A DNA stretch of 9,235 bases, from assembly GCA_041648495.1 (NCBI GenBank), contig JBAZOW010000142.1:1-9235 (forward strand), in the 5' to 3' direction. The notes beneath the pieces were generated by a model, which was not told the origin of the DNA, ran no database searches, and saw only the letters and a program-made list of their open reading frames with translations. Below are positions 1 to 6,315 of this stretch, piece after piece; position 1 is the first letter of the stretch, and every line of letters starts with the position of its first letter. The position numbers and the translations under genes were made by a program. The DNA comes from Patulibacter sp041648495. Its GTDB lineage: Bacteria; Actinomycetota; Thermoleophilia; Solirubrobacterales; Solirubrobacteraceae.

Positions 1-1
1 T

Positions 2-2110
2 CGGGCGTCGAAGGACGTTCCGCCGCCCCCGCCGACGCGCGACCTGCGGACCAAGAAGCCCGAGCTCCCCAAGGGCCCTGCGGCCCTGGGCGAGAAGCCC
101 GCGGCCGGAGCCGGTCCGAAGATCATCGCCCTGCCCGACCCTGCGACCTCGCGTCCGCAGCGCGCCGGTGCGACCGGTTCGTCGGCCGGCGGTCCCGGCA
201 AGCGCCGGGTCGTCATCGACCAGCCGGGTGGCCCGCGCCGTCCCGGCCTCGGTGGCCCGCCGAACCGTCGTCCGCGTCGTCGTCGCCGTCGTCAGAGCAT
301 CGAAGAGGCACTGGCACCGCTGAACCGCGGCGAGCAGGGTCGTACGGTCGACGTCGTCCGGATCAACTCCGGGTCGACCGTCAAGGACGTCGCCGAGTAC
401 CTCGGCGTGCCGATCCCCGAGATCATCAAGAAGCTGATGGTCATGGGCGAGATGGCGACGCTCACGCAGACGCTGTCCGACGACACGATCGAGTTGCTCG
501 CCGGTGAGTTCGAGCGCGAGATCGAGATCGTCCGTGCCGGTGACGACAGCGAGCCCGATCTGGTCTTCGACGACGCCGAGGAGGACCTCGAGGTCCGCCC
601 GCCGGTCGTCACGATCATGGGTCACGTCGACCACGGCAAGACCTCGCTGCTGGACAAGCTCCGCGAGACCGAGGTCGCCGGCGGCGAAGCCGGTGGCATC
701 ACGCAGCACATCGGGGCCTACCAGGTCCACCGTGACGATCTCTCGATCACGTTCCTCGACACCCCGGGCCACGCCGCCTTCACGGCCATGCGTGCCCGTG
801 GTGCCCGGGTGACCGACATCGCGGTGATCGTGGTGGCCGCCGACGACGGCGTCAAGCCGCAGACCGAAGAGGCGATCGACCACGCCCATGCGGCGGAAGT
901 GCCGATCATCGTCGCGATCAACAAGATCGACAAGCCGAACGCCGACCCGACCCGGGTCCGCACCGAGCTGGTCCAGCACGGCCTCAACCCGGTCGAGTGG
1001 GGCGGCGACACCGAGTTCGTCGACGTCTCCGCGAAGTCCGGCGAGGGCCTCGACACGCTGATCGAGACGATCGGCCTGGTCGCCGAGCTCGCCGAGCTCA
1101 CGGCCAACGCCAACACCGAGGCCTCCGGCGTCGTGATCGAGGCCCGCCTCGATCCGGGTCGCGGTCCCGTCGCGACCGTGCTGATCCAGCGCGGCACGCT
1201 CGAGATCGGCGATCCGATCGTCTGCGGCGCCCAGTGGGGCAAGGTCCGCGCGCTGATCGACTACACCGGCGAGCGGATCGAGGTCGCCGGTCCCGGTGAC
1301 CCGGTACTCGTGCTCGGCTTCAACGGGGTCCCCGCGGCCGGGGACACCGCGATGGTCGTCGCCACCGAGAAGGTCGCTCGCGATCGGGCCGAGGAGCGCG
1401 AGACGCGCCTCAAGGCCGAGGCGATCGCCCGTCGCTCCGGTCGCAAGTTCTCGCTCGAGGACGTCTTCAAGCGCTCGCGCAGCGCCGACGAGGTCAAGGG
1501 CCTGGCCCTCATCCTCAAGGCCGACGTCGCGGGCTCGCTCGAGGCGTTCGAGGACGAGATCTCGCGACTGCCGCAGAGCGAGGTGCTGGTCGACATCGTG
1601 CGCTCCGGCGTCGGCGCGATCACCGAGTCCGACGTCATGCTCGCCGCGGCGTCGCAGGCGGTCATCATCGGCTTCAACGTCCAGCCGGTGGGCGAGGCCC
1701 GCCGGGTCGCGGACCACGAGGGCGTCGAGATCCGCAGCTACGACATCATCTACCGGGCCCTGGAGGACCTCCACAAGGCGATGGAGGGTCTGCTGGATCC
1801 CGATCAGGTCGAGGACGTCGTCGGCACCGCCGAGGTCCGTCAGGTCTTCCGCGCGTCGAAGGTCGGCACGATCGCCGGTTCCTACGTCACCGACGGCAAG
1901 ATCCGCCGGAACGTCCGGGTCCGGGTGCTGCGCGACGGCGAGATCCTCACGACGACGAAGATCGAGAGCCTCAAGCGGTTCAACGAGGACGCCCGCGAGG
2001 TCGCGACCGGCTTCGAGTGCGGCATCGTGCTCCGCGAGTTCCCGGACGTCCGCGAGGGCGACATCATCGAGGCGTTCGAGACCCGCTCCGTCAACCGTGA
2101 GCTGAAGTAA
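2..2110 (+). CDS. infB: Translation initiation factor IF-2, 5'-truncated by window edge
   Basis: IF-2 is the GTPase that recruits initiator fMet-tRNA to the 30S subunit and promotes 50S joining. The reading frame is open from base 2, so 702 codons of the 3' part are present and the true start lies outside. Fragment residues 1-97 are a Pro/Gly/Ala linker ending in an Arg-rich run (8 Arg in 9 residues, 266-292). Residues about 98-175 are the IF2_N domain (begins SIEEALAPL). The G domain follows: P-loop GHVDHGKT at residue 207, a switch-region GGITQHIGAY, DTPGHAAF at 253, NKID at 307 and SAKSG. The C-terminal beta-barrel and fMet-tRNA-binding domains run to the stop. A GTG at 407 lies inside the conserved IF2_N domain and is not the start. 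The TAA stop overlaps the rbfA ATG by one base. Identification is secure. Confidence 0.98.
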   Translation, partial: RASKDVPPPPPTRDLRTKKPELPKGPAALGEKPAAGAGPKIIALPDPATSRPQRAGATGSSAGGPGKRRVVIDQPGGPRRPGLGGPPNRRPRRRRRRQSIEEALAPLNRGEQGRTVDVVRINSGSTVKDVAEYLGVPIPEIIKKLMVMGEMATLTQTLSDDTIELLAGEFEREIEIVRAGDDSEPDLVFDDAEEDLEVRPPVVTIMGHVDHGKTSLLDKLRETEVAGGEAGGITQHIGAYQVHRDDLSITFLDTPGHAAFTAMRARGARVTDIAVIVVAADDGVKPQTEEAIDHAHAAEVPIIVAINKIDKPNADPTRVRTELVQHGLNPVEWGGDTEFVDVSAKSGEGLDTLIETIGLVAELAELTANANTEASGVVIEARLDPGRGPVATVLIQRGTLEIGDPIVCGAQWGKVRALIDYTGERIEVAGPGDPVLVLGFNGVPAAGDTAMVVATEKVARDRAEERETRLKAEAIARRSGRKFSLEDVFKRSRSADEVKGLALILKADVAGSLEAFEDEISRLPQSEVLVDIVRSGVGAITESDVMLAAASQAVIIGFNVQPVGEARRVADHEGVEIRSYDIIYRALEDLHKAMEGLLDPDQVEDVVGTAEVRQVFRASKVGTIAGSYVTDGKIRRNVRVRVLRDGEILTTTKIESLKRFNEDAREVATGFECGIVLREFPDVREGDIIEAFETRSVNRELK

Positions 2111-2514
2111 TGAAGCCCGACCGGATGCGTCGCGTCGACGAGGCCGTCCGCAAGGTCCTCGGCGACGTGCTCCAGCGTGAGCTCAAGGATCCCCGTGTCG
2201 GTTTCGCGACCGTCACGGGGGTGCGGACCAGCTCCGACCTCAGCCACGCGCAGGTGCTGATCAGCGTGCTGCAGATCGGCGACCCGCCGGAGCACACGCC
2301 GGAGGACACCATCGCCGGCCTGCGGTCGGCGGTCGGGTTCCTCCAGAAGCGCGTCGGCGAGGAGCTGGGGCTGAAGAACACCCCGGTGCTGCGGTTCGAG
2401 CTCGACGAGACCGTCGACCGCGCGCTGCGGATCCAGGAGCTGCTCGACGACCCGCCGCCGCCGGCCGTGGAGACGCCCGAAGACGAGACGTCCGAGGACG
2501 ATCCCGATTCATGA
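2110..2514 (+). CDS. rbfA: Ribosome-binding factor A
   Basis: RbfA is a small KH-fold cytosolic protein that binds the 30S subunit near the 5' end of 16S rRNA and is needed for late 30S maturation and cold adaptation. The 134-residue product begins MKPDRMRRVDEAVRKVLGDV and carries the family signature DPRVGFATVTGV followed by SSDLSHAQVLISV. The helix after it ends in LRFELDETVDRALRIQELLD, typical of the family. Residues about 114-134 form a Pro/Asp/Glu-rich acidic tail that is probably disordered. The start is fixed by the TAATG overlap with infB; there is no strong Shine-Dalgarno sequence, so translation probably depends on ribosomes finishing infB. The infB-rbfA order is widely conserved. 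Confidence 0.96.
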   Translation: MKPDRMRRVDEAVRKVLGDVLQRELKDPRVGFATVTGVRTSSDLSHAQVLISVLQIGDPPEHTPEDTIAGLRSAVGFLQKRVGEELGLKNTPVLRFELDETVDRALRIQELLDDPPPPAVETPEDETSEDDPDS

Positions 2515-3530
2515 CCCGCGAAGGGCGCGCAGACGCCGACCGCGCAGCGGTCCTTCAACTGCTGCGCGACGCTGACCGCTTCGTCACGGTCACGCACGAG
2601 CACCCCGACGGGGACGCGATCGGATCCCTGATCGCGGCCACGCGGGCGCTCCGCGCGCTCGGCAAGGACGTCGTCGCGCTCGTCGCCCCGAGCGACCTGC
2701 CGCTGTCCCGCGAGTACGCGGGACTGGTCACCGTCGAACTCGGCTCGGCGGTTCCGGCCGACCTGGAGGACCGGATCGCGCTGGTCCTCGACTGCGGCAA
2801 CCTCGACCGGATGGTCGTCCCCGGCCTGCTCGACGGGCCCGTCCGGCCGCGTCGGACGGTCAACGTCGACCACCACCACGACAACACGCGGTTCGCGGAC
2901 ATCAACTTCGTGGACGCCACCGCGTCGAGCACGGTCGAGATCCTCTGGGAGCTGTTCCAGGACCTCGGCGTGCCGCTCGACCGCGAGACCGCCGAGGCGC
3001 TCTACGTCGGACTGGTCACCGACACCGGGCGGTTCATGTACCAGAACACCCGCCAGCGCTCGCACGAGATGGCCGTCGATCTGCTCGCCGCCGGCGCCCA
3101 GCCGTTCCCGCTCTACCGCACGCTCTTCGAAGAGGTGCCGTGGTCGAAGCTCGCGCTGCTCAGCCGCGCCCTCGACCACGTCCGGATCGACGCCGACGCG
3201 CAGATCACCTTCGCCTGGCTCAGCCGCCGCGACTTCGCCGAGACCGGGGCCGACAACTCCGAGTCCGAGGGGATCATCGACCACCTGCGGACCGTCGAGG
3301 GCACCCGGGTCGCCGTGCTCGCCCGCGAGATCTCGGCGGACGACCCCGACGATCCGGTCCGCACCAAGGTCTCGTTGCGCTCCGTCCGCGACGACGTCGA
3401 CGTCTCGGCGATCGCGCGTGCCGGCGGGGGCGGGGGACACCCCCAGGCGGCCGGCTTCAACACCACCATGGGCGAGGACGAGCTGCTCGCCTTCCTCCGC
3501 GCCGAGCTGCGAGCCGCCACGCCCGCGTGA
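2511..3530 (+). CDS. nrnA: DHH/DHHA1 phosphoesterase, NrnA-like nanoRNase/pAp phosphatase
   Basis: Family members degrade 2-5-nt RNA fragments and dephosphorylate 3'-phosphoadenosine 5'-phosphate, a by-product of sulfur assimilation. The 339-residue protein shows the metal-binding DHH motifs in order: THEHPDGDAIGS (residues 28-39), DCGN (94), DHHHDN (120) and GLVTDTGRF (167). The C-terminal DHHA1 substrate-binding domain carries GGGGGHPQAAGF at 305-316. Lengths and spacing match bacterial NrnA (about 310-340 aa), and no motif is missing. The ATG overlaps the rbfA stop as ATGA, and a GAGGA lies 12 nt upstream, too far for an ideal Shine-Dalgarno, so coupling is likely. Placement between rbfA and truB is common in Actinobacteria and Firmicutes and links nanoRNA clearance with translation genes. 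The exact substrate (nanoRNA, pAp or cyclic-dinucleotide products) cannot be settled from sequence. Confidence 0.9.
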   Translation: MTREGRADADRAAVLQLLRDADRFVTVTHEHPDGDAIGSLIAATRALRALGKDVVALVAPSDLPLSREYAGLVTVELGSAVPADLEDRIALVLDCGNLDRMVVPGLLDGPVRPRRTVNVDHHHDNTRFADINFVDATASSTVEILWELFQDLGVPLDRETAEALYVGLVTDTGRFMYQNTRQRSHEMAVDLLAAGAQPFPLYRTLFEEVPWSKLALLSRALDHVRIDADAQITFAWLSRRDFAETGADNSESEGIIDHLRTVEGTRVAVLAREISADDPDDPVRTKVSLRSVRDDVDVSAIARAGGGGGHPQAAGFNTTMGEDELLAFLRAELRAATPA

Positions 3531-4378
3531 CCGACGTGCCGCTCGTACCCGACGGCGCGGTCCTGATCGACAAGCCCGCCGGGGCGTCGAGTCACGACAT
3601 CGTCCACCGGATCCGCCGCCAGCTGGGCGGACGCAAGGCCCGCCGCGTCGGCCACACCGGCACGCTGGACCCGTTCGCCACCGGGCTCCTGATCGTGCTG
3701 ATCGGCCGCGCCACGCGGATCCAGCAGCACCTGATGGGCCTCGACAAGTCCTACGAGACGCTGGCCCGGCTCGGCGCGCTCTCGACGACGGGGGACACCG
3801 AGGGCGAGATCACCGTCACCGGCGCGCTGCCGGCCGACCCGCCCGCGCTGCCGACCGGCCTGATCCGCCAGCGGCCCCCCGCGTACTCGGCGATCAAGAT
3901 CGACGGCGAGCGCGCCTACGCCCGCGCCCGCCGCGGCGAGGACGTCGAGGTCCCCGAGCGCGAGGTCACCGTCCGGCGCTTCGAGCAGCTCTCCCGAGAC
4001 GGCGATCGCGCCACGTACGCGATCGAGTGCTCTTCCGGGACCTACGTCCGCAGCCTGATCACCGACCTCGGCGACGGCTACTGCCTGGAGCTCCGCCGCA
4101 CCGCCATCGGGCCGTTCCTCGTCGACCAGGCCCAGAGCCCCGACGACCCGCCCGAGGCGTGGCGGGTCATCCCGCTGCTCGACCTGCTGGGCGTCGTGAT
4201 GCCGATCGTCCCCGTCGACGACGAGATCGCCCGCCGCGCCACCCACGGCCAGCGCTTCGCGCTCGACGCCGCACCCGCCGACGGAACGTTCGCGATCGTC
4301 CACGACGACGAGCCGATCGCGATCGCCGAGAGGGAACCGGACGGTCGCACCCATCCCGTCGTAGGCTTCCGGACGTGA
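3527..4378 (+). CDS. truB: tRNA pseudouridine(55) synthase TruB, compact form
   Basis: TruB converts U55 in the T-arm of tRNAs to pseudouridine and also acts as a tRNA folding chaperone. The 283-residue product starts at GTG 3527 (GTGA overlap with the preceding stop), placing VLIDKPAGASSHD near the N-terminus as in the family. The catalytic motif is GHTGTLDPFATG with the nucleophile Asp48. Later motifs are SYETLARLG, PPAYSAIKIDGERAYARARRG and CSSGTYVRSL. Two segments look shorter than in the mycobacterial protein as I remember it: about 7 residues between DTEGE and PPAYSAIK, and about 5 between TDLGD and ELRRT. The C-terminal about 60 residues may be a reduced PUA-like domain. There is no Shine-Dalgarno; it ends in a GTGA overlap with ribF. 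The longer frame upstream of 3527 overlaps the DHH gene and is not coding. Confidence 0.95.
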   Translation: MTDVPLVPDGAVLIDKPAGASSHDIVHRIRRQLGGRKARRVGHTGTLDPFATGLLIVLIGRATRIQQHLMGLDKSYETLARLGALSTTGDTEGEITVTGALPADPPALPTGLIRQRPPAYSAIKIDGERAYARARRGEDVEVPEREVTVRRFEQLSRDGDRATYAIECSSGTYVRSLITDLGDGYCLELRRTAIGPFLVDQAQSPDDPPEAWRVIPLLDLLGVVMPIVPVDDEIARRATHGQRFALDAAPADGTFAIVHDDEPIAIAEREPDGRTHPVVGFRT

Positions 4379-5268
4379 CCGCGCGCATCACGTCACTGGC
4401 GGACGTCCATCCCCGGCCCCGAACGATCGCCATCGGCATGTTCGACGGCGTGCACCGCGGGCACCGCGCCGTCATCGACGGTGCGGACACGGTCGTCACG
4501 TTCGACCCGCACCCGATGGCCGTGCTGCGACCCGAGAGCGTCCCCGCCCAGCTGACGTCGCTCGAGCAGAAGGCCGAGATCCTCGGCGACCTCGGGGTCC
4601 ACGAGCTGGTGCTCGTCCCGTTCACCGCCGAGACCGCCGCGCTGACCGCCGAGCGGTTCGTCGACGAGGTGATCGTCGACCGCCTCGACGCCCGCGGGGT
4701 GCGGATCGGCGAGAACTTCCGCTTCGGCCACGCGGCCGCCGGCACCCCCGAGCTGCTCTCCCGCGACTCGCGGTTCGACACCACCGTGGTGCCCGTCCTG
4801 ACGCTCGAGGACGACGTCGTCAGCTCGACCCGCGTCCGCCGGCTGGTCAGCGAGGGGGAGGTCGCCGCCGCCGCTCGGCTGCTCGGCGCGCCCTACACGC
4901 TCGACGGCACGGTCGTCCAGGGCGAGCAGCGCGGCCGCACGCTGGGGTTCCCGACCGCCAACCTGTTCCCGCCCCCCGGACGCGTCCTGCCCGACCACGG
5001 CGTCTACGCCTGCCGGGCCACCGTCGACGGTGACGAGCTCGTCCGACCCGCGGCCGTCTCGATCGGCGTCCGACCGCAGTTCGAGAGCCGGTTCGGCGTG
5101 CTCGTCGAGGCCTACCTGCTCGACTTCGACGGCGACCTCTACGGCCGTCGGCTCGAGCTGGAGTTCCTCGATCGCCTGCGTGGCGAGCAGAAGTTCGCGG
5201 GCGTCGACGAGCTGATCGCCCAGATCCAGCGCGACGCGGACGAGACCCGACGGATCGTCACGGCCTGA
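4375..5268 (+). CDS. ribF: Bifunctional riboflavin kinase/FAD synthetase, compact form
   Basis: RibF phosphorylates riboflavin to FMN and adenylates FMN to FAD. The 297-residue protein starts at GTG 4375 in a GTGA overlap with truB. The N-terminal FMN adenylyltransferase domain shows AIGMFDGVHRGH (HxGH nucleotide-binding type), TFDPHP, ENFRFGHAAAGTPELL and the SSTRVR motif. The C-terminal riboflavin kinase domain shows GRTLGFPTANL (GxPTAN signature), GVYA, SIGVRPQF and LEFLDRLRGEQKF. The stretch between GHRAVI and VVTFDPHP is about 10 residues shorter than in mycobacterial RibF, and a second loop before SSTRVR is about 7 shorter; catalytic motifs are intact. The truB-ribF-rpsO order is conserved in many bacteria. 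The reading frame extends far upstream through truB, but that part is a frame shadow: motif content begins only after 4375. Confidence 0.96.
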   Translation: MTARITSLADVHPRPRTIAIGMFDGVHRGHRAVIDGADTVVTFDPHPMAVLRPESVPAQLTSLEQKAEILGDLGVHELVLVPFTAETAALTAERFVDEVIVDRLDARGVRIGENFRFGHAAAGTPELLSRDSRFDTTVVPVLTLEDDVVSSTRVRRLVSEGEVAAAARLLGAPYTLDGTVVQGEQRGRTLGFPTANLFPPPGRVLPDHGVYACRATVDGDELVRPAAVSIGVRPQFESRFGVLVEAYLLDFDGDLYGRRLELEFLDRLRGEQKFAGVDELIAQIQRDADETRRIVTA

Positions 5269-5279
5269 CCTGGGACCCC

Positions 5280-5316
5280 GAACCCGCCCACCGCACCGCG
5301 GGGGTGCAGGGGGTTC
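5280..5316 (+). promoter_or_regulatory. Two-stem hairpin in the ribF-rpsO gap
   Basis: An outer stem GAACCC (5280-5285) pairs with GGGTTC (5311-5316), and an inner stem GCACC (5293-5297) pairs with GGTGC (5303-5307) around a 5-nt loop. The internal loop between the stems could close further with CC/GG pairs. It is not followed by a T-run, so it is a poor intrinsic terminator. In transcripts reading through from ribF it would form a structured leader 19 nt before the rpsO start, the place where S15 autoregulatory RNAs sit in other bacteria. That role is inferred from position only. Confidence 0.45.
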
Positions 5317-5325
5317 TGGTACTTT
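5317..5325 (+). promoter_or_regulatory. Extended -10 promoter candidate for rpsO
   Basis: TGGTACTTT fits the extended -10 pattern TGnTAnnnT, with hexamer TACTTT at 5320-5325. A start site 6-7 nt downstream (about 5332) would leave only 3-5 nt before the rpsO ATG at 5336, so this mRNA would be nearly leaderless. No convincing -35 box is visible at 16-18 nt spacing, which extended -10 promoters can tolerate. No Shine-Dalgarno lies between the box and the ATG, which agrees with this reading. Confidence 0.45.
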
Positions 5326-5335
5326 CCCCTGTCGA

Positions 5336-5608
5336 ATGTCGTCGCTCACGCAGGAACGCAAGCAGGAGATCGTCGCTCGATTCGGGGCCTCCGAGAGCGA
5401 TACCGGCTCCACGAAGGTCCAGATCGCGCTGCTCACGGAGCGGATCAATGATCTGACGGGCCATCTCCGGGACCACACGAAGGACCACCACTCGCGCCGT
5501 GGTCTGTTGATGCTCGTCGGCCAGCGCCGCCGCCTGCTCAACTACCTTCGCAAGGACAACCTCGAGGGCTACCGCTCCCTCATCAAGGAGCTCGGCCTCC
5601 GCAAGTAA
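5336..5608 (+). CDS. rpsO: 30S ribosomal protein S15
   Basis: S15 binds the central domain of 16S rRNA early in 30S assembly and forms an intersubunit bridge with 23S rRNA. The 90-residue length is typical of bacterial S15 (about 89 aa). Diagnostic segments are FGASESDTGSTKVQIALLTERI, KDHHSRRGLLMLVGQRRRLLNYL and the C-terminal LIKELGLRK. The family usually has DTGSPEVQ; here Pro-Glu is replaced by Thr-Lys, an unremarkable change. The ATG at 5336 gives the expected N-terminus (MSSLTQERK). There is no Shine-Dalgarno sequence upstream; a -10-like box ends 10 nt before the ATG. The gene follows ribF by 67 nt, so it can be expressed both by operon read-through and from its own promoter. Confidence 0.97.
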   Translation: MSSLTQERKQEIVARFGASESDTGSTKVQIALLTERINDLTGHLRDHTKDHHSRRGLLMLVGQRRRLLNYLRKDNLEGYRSLIKELGLRK

Positions 5609-5639
5609 CGGCGGCCGCATACCGGCGCATCTCGGCACG

Positions 5640-5679
5640 GCTCTCGCTCGGCAGTACGTCCGTACAGCTCTCGCTCAGC
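5640..5679. repeat. 13-bp direct repeat pair flanking an inverted repeat
   Basis: GCTCTCGCTCGGC (5640-5652) recurs as GCTCTCGCTCAGC (5667-5679), 12 of 13 identical with a 27-bp period. Between the copies lies GTACG-TC-CGTAC (5654-5665), an inverted repeat that can fold as GTAC/GTAC around a 4-nt loop, extended by GC/GC (5651-5652 with 5667-5668) beyond an A-A mismatch. The arrangement resembles either a regulator site with paired half-sites or a short duplication. I do not recognise it as a known operator. Confidence 0.55.
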
Positions 5680-5703
5680 CGCACCGACCTGCTTGGTCTA
5701 CGA

Positions 5704-5716
5704 CCACCTCAGGTGG
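5704..5716. repeat. 13-bp palindrome CCACCTcAGGTGG
   Basis: Perfect 6-bp arms around one central base. As RNA it can form a 5-bp stem with a 3-nt loop, directly before the stronger hairpin at 5724; as DNA it could be a dimeric repressor site. Its function is unknown. Confidence 0.45.
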
Positions 5717-5723
5717 AGTTCTT

Positions 5724-5753
5724 CGGCCCCGGAATCCGGGGCCGTCGTCGTTT
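5724..5753 (+). terminator. Terminator-like hairpin after rpsO
   Basis: CGGCCCCGG (5724-5732) and CCGGGGCCG (5736-5744) form a perfect 9-bp, all-G/C stem with a 3-nt AAT loop. The downstream tract TCGTCGTTT (5745-5753) is only moderately T-rich, as often seen in high-GC genomes. On the minus strand the hairpin is followed by purines, so termination would act on plus-strand transcripts from the infB-rpsO operon. It lies 116 nt after the rpsO stop and separates the operon from the peroxiredoxin gene. Confidence 0.65.
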
Positions 5754-5799
5754 CGGGGGGTTCATACGCTCCGTCGCTGTCGTCCGTGGATCGCATCCA

Positions 5800-5805
5800 T
5801 AGGAT
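5800..5805 (+). promoter_or_regulatory. -10 box or Shine-Dalgarno directly upstream of the peroxiredoxin
   Basis: TAGGAT fits TAnnnT, and its last T is exactly 7 nt before the A of the ATG at 5812, so transcription would start at the start codon and give a leaderless mRNA. The same bases include AGGA (5801-5804), 7 nt from the ATG, which could instead serve as a Shine-Dalgarno. The two readings exclude each other: if this is the promoter, the AGGA is not transcribed. No clear -35 element is seen. Confidence 0.45.
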
Positions 5806-5811
5806 GGGGCC

Positions 5812-6279
5812 ATGGCCATCATCGCTGCCGGCACGCCGGTTCCCCCGATCACCCTGAAGCGCGAGGACGGCGCGGACTTCACGCAGGAGGACCTGAAGGG
5901 CCGCACGACGGTGCTCGTCTTCTACCCGTTCGCCTTCAGCCCCGTCTGCACCGACCAGCTGCAGGTCTACGAGGAGCTCGGCAGCGAGCTCGCCGGCCAG
6001 AACGCGGTGATGTACGCGGTGTCGACCGACGCCTCGTTCTCGCAGATCGCCTTCCGCGAGAAGCTCGGCGTGACGATCGAGCAGCTCTCCGACTTCGAGC
6101 CCAAGGGCGAGGCGTCCAAGGCCCTCGGCGCCTACTTCGAGCCCGCCGGGATGACCAACCGCGCGCTGGTCGTCGTGAACGCCGACGGCATCGTCGCCTG
6201 GAGCCACCTGGCCGACTCCCCGGGCGAGCTGCCCGGCGTCGACAAGGTCCGCGAGGGCCTGGCCGCCGTCGCCGGCTGA
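5812..6279 (+). CDS. AhpE-type 1-Cys peroxiredoxin
   Basis: Peroxiredoxins reduce hydrogen and organic peroxides in the cytosol through a peroxidatic cysteine. The 155-residue protein has a thioredoxin-like fold with FYPFAFSPVCTDQL at 37-50. The active-site pattern PxxxTxxC appears as Pro39, Ser43, Cys46, with Thr replaced by Ser. Arg117 in GMTNRALVVV matches the conserved catalytic Arg. Cys46 is the only cysteine in the protein, so it must be a 1-Cys enzyme that relies on an external thiol reductant. Length, the LSDFEPKGEASKALGAYFE segment and the C-terminus resemble mycobacterial AhpE more than Bcp/PrxQ. No signal peptide is seen. The next gene, 36 nt downstream, encodes a thioredoxin-fold protein that could act as its reductant, though that is inference. 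Confidence 0.88.
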   Translation: MAIIAAGTPVPPITLKREDGADFTQEDLKGRTTVLVFYPFAFSPVCTDQLQVYEELGSELAGQNAVMYAVSTDASFSQIAFREKLGVTIEQLSDFEPKGEASKALGAYFEPAGMTNRALVVVNADGIVAWSHLADSPGELPGVDKVREGLAAVAG

Positions 6280-6315
6280 GCCGCGCGGTTCCGTGAACGC
6301 CGAACGCGCCGCCCG

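Larger units (their letters stand above)
5609..5811. other. 203-nt intergenic region downstream of rpsO
   Basis: No coding sequence is supported here on either strand. In order it holds an 8-bp GCGGCCGC palindrome two bases after the rpsO stop (5611-5618), a 13-bp direct repeat flanking a small inverted repeat (5640-5679), a weak 4-bp hairpin GACC/GGTC (5686-5698), a CCACCT/AGGTGG palindrome (5704-5716), a strong terminator-like hairpin (5724-5744) and a -10-like TAGGAT just before the next gene. The density of small symmetric elements is higher than in the rest of the window. It could be a structured 3' UTR, a small RNA, or simply terminator plus promoter. Confidence 0.6.

Noticed and set aside
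407..409. GTG as a start for infB
   Set aside because: The frame is open upstream to the window edge and the GTG lies inside the conserved IF2_N domain.
2091..4354. Two long minus-strand open frames opposite rbfA, the DHH gene and truB
   Set aside because: Both lie opposite clearly conserved plus-strand genes and have shadow-like composition without family motifs.
3418..4374. N-terminal extension of the ribF frame through truB
   Set aside because: The extension is Arg/Pro-rich shadow sequence of truB; RibF motifs begin just after the GTG at 4375.
5280..5325. Intrinsic terminator between ribF and rpsO
   Set aside because: The hairpin is followed by TGGTACTTTCCCC rather than a T-run, and the stem is interrupted by an internal loop.
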